Shown here one piece after another: positions 45,128-57,293 of a DNA stretch of 64,000 nt. Positions within the stretch are counted from its first letter, which is position 1; each line of letters begins with the position of its first letter. Below the pieces are notes generated by a model. The model ran no database searches. It saw only the letters and a program-made list of their open reading frames with translations, and was not told where the DNA came from. This DNA is from Neocallimastix lanati (nom. inval.) (lineage: Eukaryota; Neocallimastigomycota; Neocallimastigomycetes; Neocallimastigales; Neocallimastigaceae), in assembly GCA_016946835.1 (NCBI GenBank), contig JACVTC010000012.1:602001-666000 (forward strand). Reading direction: 5' to 3'. The translations under genes and the position numbers were made by a program.

Positions 45128-46006
45128 TATTGTTACGGAACTAGCCAAAATACAATAAACTAATGATTTAAATTATACAATTCGAAATTATAATTAAATT
45201 TAATAACTTTATATGTTAATTAATTTAAACTATTTTTATAATTTCATAATTTTATTTTTAATTTAAAATAATTATATAAATTATCAAATTAAATTGATTA
45301 ATAACTAATTATTAAATAATTATTATTTTATTAAATTGATTAATGACTAATTATTAAATAATTATTATTTTATATTAATTAAATTGATTTATTATTATAT
45401 TTAATTATTATTTATATTAAAATGTTTTAAGAATTATATTATCGAAAATATTATCAATAATTTTATTGTTAAATTTATTAATTTTATCATTATTAATATT
45501 TTGTCATTAAAAATAATATTAATTATATTAATATTAATATTTTTATTATTAAAATAACTTTTAAAAAATATTATTAAAATCACATGTAATAATTAATTCT
45601 AATAAGAATTAAAATAATTATAAAATTCATGTAGTAAAAAAAAAAATATAAAAGAAAAAGAAAATACTTAATAAAAAATTTAAGAGTTAATAAAAGATAA
45701 AAAAAAGAAAATCTAATTATTAAGAATATATTATTTTTGAAAATAAAAATTTAAATTATTAAAAATCCTGCAACATTTGGCGAGCTATGCAGGACTCAAT
45801 CAAAAATAATATGAAAATTAATAATTAAAAATAAAATATTGAGTTAAAAATAATTAATTGTTTTAAAAAAAAAAAATTTTTTAAAAAAAAAAAAAGCGAA
45901 AAGAGAAGAGTAGAAAACGAAGATTTTGGAATTAGAAGAGCTACTTCCTAGACTGGACGAAAACTTGAAGGACGTGGACTCTTGGGGAGACGAGTTTATT
46001 CGAATA

Positions 46007-46770
46007 ATGAAACTAGCCAACATTACTAGTCCTTCTAGTATTCATACTTGGCCATGGAATGCACAGAAGGGAAACTCAGAGGAGTTTTACAGGAGCTTGT
46101 GACTACTGATCAAGAAGGAAATGAAGCCTACCCATCGTTTCAAGAAATAAAGAAAGCGTTAGAAGACGCAATGGAAATAACCCCTCAAGAGAAGTGCAAA
46201 AGACTTCAGAAGATGGTTATTCAAAAAGGAGAGTCTATTAAAAATTTTAATTGGAGGTATAAAAAGCTATACAATAATCTTAGTAAACTTTATCAGACCT
46301 TTATAACCGTAGACGACTGTATCGATTCCATAGCTTACAGACCTTACGCAAGAGCTCAAGTAATAACGCAAAGGTGTGAAGATCTTGAAGAGGCATTCGA
46401 AGAAGCAGAACTCGCTGAGAGAGCCGAAGAAAGAAGGAATAAAAGAAATGAAACTATCATGACAGCCGTATATACTAATCAAAGTTCTAGGCTAGATAAA
46501 TTTATAAACAAAAATCATCCATTCAAACAATTTGGAATCAATAATCATCAACAGAAAGATAATATAAACTATTGTGGTAAAAACAGTAAAGCAAATCAAA
46601 AATTTAAAAATAATTCTGTAATTTCCAAGAAACCATCAAAGGAGTTAAAATGCTTTAAATGTAACCAAATTGGACATGTAATTAGACAGTGTCCATATAG
46701 TTATAAAGAGTTAGCCGAAATGGAAGAATCTGGAAAGTTGACAACTGAAAATAACTCTTTAAACTATTAA
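46007..46770 (+). pseudogene. E3 Gag with CCHC zinc knuckle
   Basis: Read from about 45920 or the ATG at 46007 (MKLANITSPSS), with a 1-nt frame break near 46050, the protein continues as MECTEGKLRGVLQELV to 46770. The body resembles retrotransposon Gag (KCKRLQKMVIQKGESIKNF). A perfect CX2CX4HX4C knuckle (CFKCNQIGHVIRQC) lies near the end. No start ATG upstream of 46007 is in frame. The stop TAA overlaps the ATG of the next frame by one base. Confidence 0.75.
46758..46764 (+). other. Candidate -1 frameshift site T TTA AAC
   Basis: The heptamer is in the correct phase in the Gag frame (TCT TTA AAC TAT TAA), two codons before the stop. Slipping back one base leads directly into the following frame (CTA TTA ATG GGA). 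This is one of the strongest known eukaryotic -1 slippery sequences. Confidence 0.65.
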
Positions 46771-47204
46771 TGGGAAGAAGGAAAACTTCCACTAATCAAA
46801 CCAATAATTTAAAACTAGACGTAATAGCCGTAGCCGCAAGAAACGCAAAAGATAAGCAGAAATATCAACCTTATGAGAAATTACAAAAATTAACAACCTT
46901 AAGGGATAATCCAATTCCAATACCAGTTCCAACAAATAGGAAAGAAAATAATTTAAAAAGAACCAACAATAAAATAGTGATAGAAGAAAAACAAAATGAT
47001 TCTAATACAAATGAAAATACTGAAAAATTGAAAGAAATTGATCTATCAGTAATTGCTCAACCTTCAATAAACAAATCAAAAAGGGACTCGAAAGAACAAA
47101 GAAATAAAGATATATATCAAGAAGCAAAAGTAATGAATGAATCCAACTTAAATGAAAAAGACTCTTTCTCAAAAGGTAAACAAATTCTAAGCAAAAACAT
47201 ATAG
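46770..47204 (+). CDS. E3 linker frame, unknown function
   Basis: A 144-residue, strongly charged, Asn/Lys/Glu-rich frame (MGRRKTSTNQ..) that lies in the -1 phase relative to Gag and in the +1 phase relative to pol. It has IPIPVPTNR and many acidic/basic stretches but no recognised domain. It could be a Gag C-terminal extension or a protease spacer. Just before its TAG comes C AAA AAC (47192-47198), a weaker slippery-type heptamer that would pass reading into the protease frame. Confidence 0.55.
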   Translation: MGRRKTSTNQTNNLKLDVIAVAARNAKDKQKYQPYEKLQKLTTLRDNPIPIPVPTNRKENNLKRTNNKIVIEEKQNDSNTNENTEKLKEIDLSVIAQPSINKSKRDSKEQRNKDIYQEAKVMNESNLNEKDSFSKGKQILSKNI

Positions 47205-47206
47205 CA

Positions 47207-48049
47207 ATGTTAGAACCGCAACATGAATATGATATAAATACAGATTTAAATTCAATAACAGCGAACATTACATTTGCACAGTTGTTGGATATTAGTCCAA
47301 AACTACGCTCTCAATTAACTAAAGCTTTAAAGTTAAAAAATGTCCAATGTGATGATAAAATGGAAGAAGTCATTTTATCAGCCATATCCAAAGATGACAT
47401 TGCAACATGTGAATGTTATATCAACGGTAGAAAGGGTAGTGCATTTTTAGACACGTGTGCAAGTATTAATATAATTTCAAGAAAATTTTTAAAGAATTTA
47501 GGAACTTTGAAACCTTTTGGTTACACTACTAATAATATCATACAAATCACTACAAAAACTAGCATTTCTTCTGAACTTTACTTATTAAAAGTTGAAATTG
47601 GAAAATTGTGTATTCAAGACATATTCAGAGTAATTGATTATGAACAAGACTTATTTGATGTACTTATAGGCTACAAAACTTTAAAAGAAAATAATTTATT
47701 TATAAATCCAATCAATAATTATTTATGTCAAATGAATGAAAATGAAAGTTTTAAGAAAATAGTATTATTATCAAATGATACAAATGATTCAAATGATTCA
47801 AACTGTATCGAAAAAGATAATGAAGACAACTTTGACAATAATTCTATGCTATTTTGTTTTATCAATAAAATTAATACGTCTAAAGAAGTCAATAAAAAAT
47901 CAGCAACTAACACTAAAATTGATGAACCTATAACAATGGAAATGAAAAATGATGATACAGAATCCAAACAAGATAATGAGGAAAACAATATAGGAACAAA
48001 AAACATTTCTAATGAAAAAAGAAACTTGGTTATGCAAATAATAGATTAG
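47207..48049 (+). pseudogene. E3 aspartic protease region
   Basis: Frame from MLEPQHEYD. The protease core reads ECYINGRKGSAFLDTCASINIISRKFL. The catalytic triplet is D-T-C instead of D-T-G, which may impair it. The second half is Asp/Asn/Ser-rich. It ends at TAG 48047-48049, but the RT region continues in the same frame 12 codons later, so one nonsense codon separates them. Confidence 0.7.
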
Positions 48050-49822
48050 AGCCCATCGTTTATTAGGAAAAAATTTAAAAAATTATTGAAAAACAACATA
48101 GAAATCTTAGCTATTAAAATTGATGAATTGGGAAGAACAAAGCTACTACCACACTCTATTCAAATTAAAGAAAATACAACTCCAATAAAACAAAAATGTT
48201 ACAGACTATCAAAGATTCAAGCGCAAGCACTTAAGAAAGAAATTATAAAATTACTACGAAATAAATTAATAGAACGTTCCTGTTCTCCATGGTCCTCACC
48301 TGTAATTCTTGTTCTAAAGAAAAATAATAAATGGAGAATGTGTATCGACTTCAGGAAATTGAATAATGTTACCATAAAAGACGCCTATTCATTGCCATTA
48401 ATAGATGATATTCTTTTTTCTATAGGGAAAAATGTAAAGATTTTTACGACACTTGATTTATTCTCCGGGTTTCATCAAATCCCGATGAACCTTGAAGACA
48501 TCCCAAAAACTTCTTTCACTACGATGTATGGGAATTACCAATTTAAAGTTATGCCTTTCGGACTCTGCAACGCCCCAGGAACCTTTCAACGCGAAATGAA
48601 TAGGATATTCCTTCCTCTAATTGGAAAATGCATGTTTATTTACATTGATGATTTGATTATATTCTCTACCAGTCTCGAAGATCATATTTCAGATCTTAAT
48701 AAAGTTTTTCAAATTATAAAAGATAACGGTCTAAAAATCAATCTTGAAAAATGTAAGTTTTTTAAAGAATCCGTCGAATTATTAGGTCACACTGTCTCAA
48801 TCAATGGAGTCTCTACTATTCCTTCAAAAACCAAGGTAATTTTTGAATGGCTTCCACCGTCAAACATTAACCAGTTACAATCCTTCTTAGGAGCCGTAGG
48901 ATATAACCGAAAGTTTATTTTTAATTTCGCATCAATCGCTAAACCTCTTTTTAAACTTTTAAAGAAAGGAGTGAAGTTTTCATGGGGGGAGAAAGAAAAA
49001 GAAAGTTTTGAAGAATTAAAAAACCGTTTGATTACTGCACCTATTTTATCGATGCCCGATTTTGATAAACAATTTATCATACGAACCGACGCCTCGTTTA
49101 ATGGAATAGGCGGAGTACTGTTACAAAAGGACGATGCTGGAAATGAGAAACCTATTCATTTTATAAGCCGTTCTTTGAAGCCAGCAGAAAAAAATTATGG
49201 AATCACTGACTTGGAAGGAACAGCCGCTTTTTATTGTGTTAAAAAATTTAAACCTTATATTTCTGGAAACAAACAAGAAACGTTACTCTTCACCGACCAC
49301 AAGCCATTAATAGGACTTTTTAAAAATAAGGAAACAATGAACTCTCGACAAACAAGATGGGTTCTACTTCTCTCTATGTTAAAGGTAAATATAATTTACG
49401 AACCAGGGAAGAAAAATGTCATAGCAGACGCGTTATCCAGGATGAGAATGAAAAATGAAGAAGTAGTAGCAACCTTATTGTCTGACTTGAACATTAATAT
49501 TGACAACAAACTAATTAGTAAATTCAATGATAAATTTATCAAGGTTAATAACGAAGAATATTTTGTTAATCAAGGATCTCTAAGAAAAGTTATAAAAGAA
49601 GATAAACAAAAAATTAAATTAATTCTCGAGGCACACAGGATTGGACATGAAGGGGTATTCAAGACTTATAACCGACTGAAGAGAGACTATTACTGGGTAA
49701 ACATGATATTAGATGTTAAGTATTTTGTTAGTACATGCAAAAATGTCAGTTATTTAAACCGCAGACTTTTAATACTCAAACGGAGAATATTCCCACAAAA
49801 CCGGGCTTACCTTTCACTGTAG
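48050..49822 (+). pseudogene. E3 reverse transcriptase, RNase H and integrase zinc region
   Basis: In frame with the protease. RT blocks are PWSSPVILV, MCIDFRKLNN, TTLDLFSGFHQIPM, MPFGLCNAPGTFQ and YIDDLIIF (48641). RNase H has RTDASFNGIGGVL and FTDHKPLIGLF. The integrase zinc region begins with HRIGHEGVFKTY..DYYWVNM and STCK. Then one base is missing near 49743-49750, and the frame runs off to the stop at 49822 while the correct reading continues in another frame. Confidence 0.8.
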
Positions 49823-50676
49823 TAGGATTGGATATCGTAGGGCCATTACCGGTAACAGAAAAAGGAAATCAGTATATTATAGTCTTAGTAGACTACTTAA
49901 CATAGTGGGTAGAAGCTGAGCCCACTGGTACCATTGATTCAAATGATGTAATATTTTTCTTAACTAAGGTGTTTTCGAGACACGGTATACCAGAAATTTT
50001 AATAACAGACAATGGTCCTCAATTCCGTTCAGACAAAACTAAAGCCTTCCTAGATCTTTATGGAGTCTATGTAAAATATATTTCTGTTTATCATCCTGAA
50101 TCAAATGGAATGGTATAAAACAGAAATAAAGAGATTGGGAAATACCTTAGGATATTATGCAATAATAATACACATAAATGGGACGAAATACTTCCTAGTG
50201 CTCTTTGGGCCCTCAGAACCTGTAAAAATGAGTCAACTAAGTTCTCCAGCTTCGAACTTTTATACGGTCGTCGAGACTTCCAACCCTTTGAGCTAACTAT
50301 CAATTTAGACAAGAAAGAAGAATATGAGAGTGAAGAAGAATATCTTATTAGGAAATTTACTAGACATCACTTATGGATTAAAGAAGCTATAGAAAATATT
50401 CAAACTGCCAATAAGTTATGGGAAGACAGAAGAAACCAAATGAAGCGATTAAAAGCAGAATATAAACCAGGAGAACTAGTTTTGATTAGAACAATTAATA
50501 AGAAAAAACTTGAACCTTTCTTTGTAGGACCTCTAAAAATAGTAAAGCAACAATATAATACAGTAACTTTATGCGACCCCATCACTAATGAAATTGCGAA
50601 TAGAAATGTGCATCTGAAAAATATAGTTCCGTACAAATTATGCGAAATTGAAACTTCTGGGACGAAGTCCAATTAA
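49750..50676 (+). pseudogene. E3 integrase catalytic and C-terminal region
   Basis: In the frame after the indel: CQLFKPQT, VVGLDIVGPLP (first catalytic Asp), DYLT, then TAG at 49903-49905, WVEAEP, ITDNGPQF (second Asp) and YHPESNGMV, then TAA at 50116-50118 where the catalytic Glu is expected. The C-terminal part (KPGELVLIRT, FVGPLKIVKQQ) stays open to 50676. With the Glu gone, the enzyme is inactive. Confidence 0.75.
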
Positions 50677-51817
50677 AAAGGGGGCGTCATGTTACGGAAC
50701 TAGCCAAAATACAATAAACTAATGATTTAAATTATACAATTCGAAATTATAATTAAATTTAATAACTTTATATGTTAATTAATTTAAACTATTTTTATAA
50801 TTTCATAATTTTATTTTTAATTTAAAATAATTATATAAATTATCAAATTAAATTGATTAATAACTAATTATTAAATAATAATTATTTTATTAAATTGATT
50901 AATGACTAATTATTAAATAATTATTATTTTATATTAATTAAATTGATTTATTATTATATTTAATTATTATTTATATTAAAATGTTTTAAGAATTATATTA
51001 TCGAAAATATTATCAATAATTTTATTGTTAAATTTATTAATTTTATCATTATTAATATTTTGTCATTAAAAATAATATTAATTATATTAATATTAATATT
51101 TTTATTATTAAAATAACTTTTAAAAAATATTATTAAAATCACATGTAATAATTAATTCTAATAAGAATTAAAATAATTATAAAATTCATGTAGTAAAAAA
51201 AAAAAAATATAAAAGAAAAAGAAAATACTTAATAAAAAATTTAAGAGTTAATAAAAGATAAAAAAAAGAAAATCTAATTATTAAGAATATATTATTTTTG
51301 AAAATAAAAATTTAAATTATTAAAAATCCTGCAACACTATTGGTACGGGACGCCCTGATAACTATGAAATAAGCAATAAATTTGAGAATAAAGTTATAAG
51401 ATTAAATATTTAAATTTTTAAAAAATAAACAATTATAACCTTAAATTAGATAAAAAAAGAATATAAAAAGATGTAAATAAGAAAGAAAATAATGATGAGG
51501 GGGGAGAGATCAGAAAGAAAAGAAAGAAAAAAAAATATAAATAGGACAAAAATATAAAAAAATGTAGTGTAGAATGGAGATATAATAAGAAATAAAAATA
51601 TATAGTTAGTTAGATTATAATAAAAATGTAGTAATTAAAATAATGTATAATTAAGTAATATAATAAATAAAAAAAAATATTAATAAAATAATAATGAAAA
51701 AAAATATTTTAATAATAAATAAATAAAAGTTATTAATTTATGTGTTTATTCAATTTAGAATAATTTATATTAACTAGAGTAGTGTCAAAAAAGCCCAAGG
51801 TACAATAACACGTACCA

Positions 51818-51937
51818 AAAATGGTGGAGAATCCGGGCGTTGACACGTTAGGATAAATTGAAAATAAATTGAATAAAAAAAAAAATATAAAAAAAAAATT
51901 ATAATAAAAAAAATATATAGATAGATATAAATATCAT

Positions 51938-51982
<45 letters not shown>

Positions 51983-52018
51983 ATAATAAAAAAATATATA
52001 GATAGATATAATTATCAT

Positions 52019-52056
<38 letters not shown>

Positions 52057-52837
52057 TGTTGGTATTCATTAATACTTAAAAAAATATATAAATAATAATA
52101 ATAATTAGTTATATAGATTTAATAGTAAAGAAATATTATTGAATAAATAAAATTTTAAGAGAATATAAATTTTAGGTATAATTATTATATTATAGGCTTA
52201 TAGGGAGTATAAGCTATAATAAATATTAGATTATAATAAAATTGTATATTGATTAAAAAGAAATTATTCAAATAATATTTTAGTATTAAATTTATATAGG
52301 AAATAATAATAATAATAATAATAATTAATTATATATATATAATAGGAAAGGTATATAATAAAATAAATAAAATTTTAAGAGAATATAAATTTTAGGTATA
52401 ATTACTATATTATAGGCTTATAGAGATGAGATAAGCTAATAATAACTAATAGATTATAATAAAATTATATATTGATTAGAAAGGAATTTTTCAAATTATA
52501 TTCAAATATAAAATTATATACAAATATTATATAAAATAAAATACTATAATTCGGTGGATATGTATATATATATAAAAATAACAAAAAAAAAAAAAAAAAA
52601 AAAATTAGTAAATAAAAAAAAAAATAAAACTAAATAATAATATTTAATCAATTATAATAGGAATTAAATTATATTAATAATAGAATTACTTGATTAGTAT
52701 TTATATATATTTATTATATTAAATTTATAATAATTAAATAATTACAAGACATTATAAAATTATATACCATTATTAAAAATTACTAACTAAAAATATAACT
52801 AATTACAAGTGAATAAAAATTTGAATGAATAATCAAA
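51818..52837. other. E4 leader with internal repeats
   Basis: Non-coding. After the primer-like site come two A-run units (ATATATAGATAGATATAA.. at about 51913 and 51985). A diverged direct repeat follows (about 52137-52270 and 52355-52490) carrying TTTTAAGAGAATATAAATTT and TATAGGCTTATAG. Confidence 0.6.
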
Positions 52838-53674
52838 ATGGAATTATCTGAGAATTTAAATAAGAAATTAAATCAATTGTGCAAAAAGTGTAACGACTTC
52901 AATAAAACCATTATAAAAGAATTTGAAAATTTATCTAATGATATTATAACTATTAATTTGTATAAAAATTATATATCAGAAATAAAGCCTCCTAAATATT
53001 AGAAATCTGTAATCCGAAATAATAATAATATTTTTAAAATTTATTATGTTGAGAATTGTAGAGATGTTGGAAGATTTGAAAAATACTTAAAATTCAATAA
53101 GATACAAACCAAAAATAAAATCTCCATACAAGAGGAACAAATTATAATTAATAGAAATAATAGTAATTTTAACCTACTTAAAAGATTCAGAAGTTATTAT
53201 AATTCGGAAGATAATATTAATAATAATAAAAGAAAAGAAAATATTATTGATATGAAAGAAGTCGAAAATAAAATAAGTATAGCTGATAAAAGAACATCTG
53301 ATATACAGGGCGATAACGAAATTAAGGAACAAGAACCAAGTCATAGAAATGAGGGTCTACAAAGAGTTTGTGGAGAAGAAGAAAAGAAAAGCGATAATGT
53401 TAAGAAAGAAAAATTAATAGCGATGAAGATTAAACCTGTTAATAAAGAAATAAATGAAGAAAATACTAATTCAACTTTGATTAAGTCAAGAATAAAAAAA
53501 ATAAAAATTAATTCTAAGAAACATAATAATATAATTTTTAATAAAAATAAAGCAAAGAGTATTAAAATTATTGTTCTAAAGGAAATTTTGAGTAAAACTT
53601 GTAATAATAGAAAGGATACTAAAACTCTAGAACGTAATTATAAAATTAGAAAGAAGAAAAAGACCCATATTTAA
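52838..53674 (+). pseudogene. E4 single ORF, unknown (Gag-like position), one stop
   Basis: A 279-codon frame from ATG 52838 (MELSENLNKKLNQL) to 53674, interrupted only by TAG at 53000-53002. It is Lys/Asn/Glu/Ile-rich, with LCKKCNDF near the start and a very basic C-terminus (IRKKKKT). No domain is recognised. By position it could be a Gag or RNA-binding protein. The 140-residue part after Met 53252 is uninterrupted. Confidence 0.55.
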
Positions 53675-54200
53675 GTAAATTGAGACTTCAAAGGATGAAG
53701 TCTAAATTTAGGGGGGAAGTCATGGTACGGGACGCCCTGATAACTATGAAATAAGCAATAAATTTGAAAATAAAGTTATAAGATTAAATATTTAAATTTT
53801 TAAAAAAATAAACAATTATAACCTTAAATTAGATAAAAAAGAATATAAAAAAGATGTAAATAAGAAAATAATTATAAGGGGGGAGAGATCAGAAAGAAAA
53901 GAAAGAAAAAAAAATATAAATAGGACAAAAATATAAAAAAATGTAGTGTAGAATGGAGATATAATAAGAAATAAAAATATATAGTTAGTTAGATTATAAT
54001 AAAAATGTAGTAATTAAAATAATGTATAATTAAGTAATATAATAAATAAAAAAAAAAATATTAATAAAATAATAATAAAAAAATATTTTAATAATAAATA
54101 AATAAAAGTTATTAATTTATGTGTTTATTCAATTTAGAATAATTTATCTTAACTAGAGTAGTGTCAAAAAAGCCCAAGGTACAATAACACGTACCACTAT

Positions 54201-55171
54201 TGATAAATAACAAAATTATTAAATTAAAATAAATAATAAAGAACAAATTCTTGTCTAACTTAACCCAAAAATTAATCCATTCTATAAAAAAAAATTAAAT
54301 CCATATTAAAGAAAATTTAATTAAATAAAAATAATTAAAATAAAATAATAATAAATTAATTAATCATTAATAATTTTAATTAAAAACTAAAATAAATTAA
54401 TAAATAATATTTTTCTAAAACTACAAATAAACAAAATAATAAACAAATTTAATAAATTATAAATAACAAATAAACAAACTTATAAACATCTCAAAATTAA
54501 AATTAACTAGTTAAATAATTTTTTAAGTTACTTTTATTTAAAATAATGATTATTTTATTTATTTTATAACTCAACTTTTATAAACAAATTGTAATTAAAA
54601 TAACATTTTAAAACTCATCTTTATTAATATTTTAATTGTAAATATTGTTTAATTTAATAATAAATTATTCTTTATTTCTCTTTTATTAATTTTATTATTT
54701 TTAATGTAAATAGTTTAAAATCAAAGAAAAATATAAAAACATGTAAATATTTCTTATAAATTATTCTTTATTATTAATTATTTAATAAATTATTATAGAT
54801 ATTTTATTAGTTTTAATAATCAAAAAGTATGATTATTAATTATTTTGATAAATTATTATATATTTTATTAGTTATTAATAATCAGTTTTATTATTAAAAT
54901 TTAAAATAAATTAGTATAAATAATCAATATTTCATTTTATTATTTTATTAGTTTTAACAATTATTTTATTAATTTAAACAAAATTAATTATTAAATAAAT
55001 AAAGATTAATATTAAAATAAAAATAAATTTTTTAATAAAACATTTTTGTGTTTAATAATAAAACATATTTATTTTTTTAAATTTCTTAAATCAATTTTAT
55101 TCAGTATTTATCCTTTTATTCACTTCTACAAAATTTAATTTTTGTAAATTAAGAATATTAGGTATAAATCA
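54201..55171 (+). repeat. Solo LTR Y1
   Basis: Runs TGATAAATAACAAAATT..GGTATAAATCA with CTAT on both sides (54197-54200 and 55172-55175). It is nearly identical to Y2 at 62357-63332, which has a different target duplication. That shows this is a mobile unit and gives both its exact ends. Non-coding. Confidence 0.8.
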
Positions 55172-55175
55172 CTAT

Positions 55176-55778
55176 TGTTATAGTTTGCTTATTATCTTAA
55201 TTTAGAATTTAATTTCTAAAAGTGATAACAAAATTAAATGTTTTATAATCAATAAATTAAAATTTTATTAAAACACAAAATATCTTAAACTTATAAAGAA
55301 AAGCAAATTTCTTTTAAGTTAAAAGATAATAAAATTTTAAATTAATAATTTTTGAGAAATTAATTATTTTTTTTTTTATTAATTCTGTTTCTTTAAATTT
55401 GAGATTATTTTTACAAGTTTATATATTTTTCTTTTAAATTAAAGATTTTAAAATAAAACTATCTAATTATTATTTTTAAACAATTATCATTATTTTTAAA
55501 CTTAAGTTTACATTAAGATTTTTATAATATAACATTTTTAATTTTTATTATCAAAATTACATTGTTCTTTAAAATAAAATATTTAATATTTAATAATTTT
55601 AATTATTTTAACAATTTAATTTATTTATATTATTTATTTAAAATATTTACTTTTATTATTATTAATTAATTTATAGTTATTGTTTAGATGGTAATATGAT
55701 TTATTTTATTTTGTTTAATAATTTTATTCATTTTCAATAATATAATGTTTTATTGATTTATAATTTAATCCTTTATCA
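55176..55778 (+). repeat. LTR-like element AA
   Basis: Runs TGTTATAGTTTGC..CTTTATCA, after CTAT. Its first 50 bp resemble the right end of CC read in reverse (TTATTATCTTAATTTAGAAT). Non-coding. Confidence 0.45.
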
Positions 55779-55783
55779 CTTTT

Positions 55784-57289
55784 TGATACGGGGTGTCACT
55801 AAATACCTTGTATTTCCTATTAAATACTCTTAATAATAATAAAATAAAATTATTATTAAATATTCTTATTAAAATCTTTCATTAATATCAAATATAATAA
55901 AAATTATTATTAAATATTCTTATAAATTTCTTTTATTAATATTAAATATAATAAAAATTATTATTAAATATTCTTATAAATTTCTTTTGTTAATATTAAA
56001 TATAATAAAAATTATTATTAAATATTCTTATAAATTTCTTTTGTTAATATTAAATATAATAAAAATTATTATTAAATATTCTTATAAATTTCTTTTATTA
56101 ATATCAAATATAATAAAAATTATTATTAAATATTCTTATTAAATATTCTTTTATTAATATCAATTTAATAAAAATTATTATTAAATATTTTTATAAATTT
56201 CTTTTATTAATATCAAATATAATAAAACTTATTATTAAATATTCTTATAAAATTCTTTTATTAATATTAAATATAATAAAAAATTATTATTAAAAATTCT
56301 TATAAATTTCTTTTATTAATATCAAATATAATAAAAATTATTATTAAAAATTCTTATAAATTTCTTTTATTAATATCAAATATAATAAAAATTATTATTA
56401 AATATTCTAATAAAAATCTTTTATTAATATCAAATATAATAAAAATTATTATTAAATATTCTAATTAAATATTCTTTTATTAATATTAAATCTAATAAAA
56501 AATATTATTAAATATTCTTATTAAAATCATTTATTAATATCAAATCTAAAAAAATAATTATTAAATATTTTATTAATATTAAATATAATAATAATTATTA
56601 CTAAATATTCTTATTAAAAATTATATAATATTTAAATCATTACTAATTCTTATTTTTATATTAAGAATAATAAAAACCTATTTCAATAAATATTTGATAT
56701 AAAATACAGAATTATAAGTTTCTGTATAATATTTTCTAAACCTTTGAAATAAACTAAAAATAAATCAAAAATCAAAAATAAATTAAATCTTTATTAAAAA
56801 TAAAAATGAACTAAAATACAGAATTTCAATAATAAAAAAATTGATCCAAAATACAGAAAATATCAATTCTGTATAATTCTCTCTCTGAAAAACAATATCA
56901 AGAAGAAGCTACCGCCCGGAATGCCCTTCGTGATACAATCTCTAAATTAATTTTTTATATTTTAATTTAATAAATGTTATTTTTTTTTTTAAAAAAATAA
57001 TTTAAAATAATAGTTAAAAATTAAAATAAAATAGTTACAATAGTTTTTTTTTATAAAGAATATATTATTAATAAATAAAATGTATTAAAATAAAAGTATA
57101 AAAAGAAGAATAAAATTCTTTCTTTTTAATACTTGGAACAAATAATTTTAATTTTAAATTTAAATAAAGAATATTTTAAAATTTAATTTTTTTTTTCTTG
57201 TTTCCAAATTTATTTTTATAGTTATGTGTTAATATTTATTTTTTTTTTTTGTTTTGAATATCTTAGTGTTTCAACCCCAGCCCGTATCA
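55784..57289 (+). repeat. Solo LTR T3 (TGATACGGG family)
   Basis: Colinear with T1, flanked by TTTT (55780-55783 and 57290-57293). It has the longest internal array of the family (about 55850-56600), then GAAGCTACCGCCCGGAAT and CCCGTATCA. Confidence 0.75.
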
Positions 57290-57293
57290 TTTT

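Larger units (their letters stand above)
45131..51336 (+). mobile_element. E3, degenerate Ty3/Gypsy element of a second lineage
   Basis: LTRs of about 645 bp (45131-45775) and 647 bp (50690-51336) run TGTTACGGAAC..CCTGCAACA and are almost identical. The interior encodes Gag with a CCHC knuckle, a linker frame, protease, RT, RNase H and integrase. A tract AAAAAGGGGGCG (50675-50686) precedes the 3' LTR. After the 5' LTR comes TTTGGCGAGC, whose TGG could be a tRNA primer site. The right flank is CTAT, shared with E4. Despite young LTRs, the pol has several stops and frameshifts. Confidence 0.9.
51341..54196 (+). mobile_element. E4, small non-autonomous LTR retrotransposon
   Basis: LTRs at 51341-51817 and 53723-54196 are nearly identical and run TGGTACGGGACG..CACGTACCA (7-bp inverted ends). 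CTAT flanks both sides (51337-51340 and 54197-54200). A primer-site-like TGGTGGAGAATCCGGG is at 51822 and a purine tract AGGGGGGAAG precedes the 3' LTR. The 1.9-kb interior has no pol; it holds a leader with repeats and one frame. It must borrow enzymes, perhaps from a TGNTACGG relative. Confidence 0.85.

Noticed and set aside
49740-49760. A third programmed -1 frameshift in E3 at C AAA AAT
   Set aside because: It lies in the middle of the integrase zinc region where no frameshift is expected; a 1-nt deletion is simpler.
42723-53002. Possible stop-codon reassignment (TAA/TAG as Gln), from in-frame stops in E2, E3 and E4
   Set aside because: E1 has no in-frame TAA/TAG in 1331 codons and uses CAA/CAG for Gln. 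In E3 one TAA replaces the catalytic Glu, and LINE-B has TGA at a Trp. These are scattered mutations.
53252-53674. A stand-alone gene starting at Met 53252
   Set aside because: The frame extends upstream to 52838 through one TAG and lies inside E4, so it is better read as the tail of the E4 frame.
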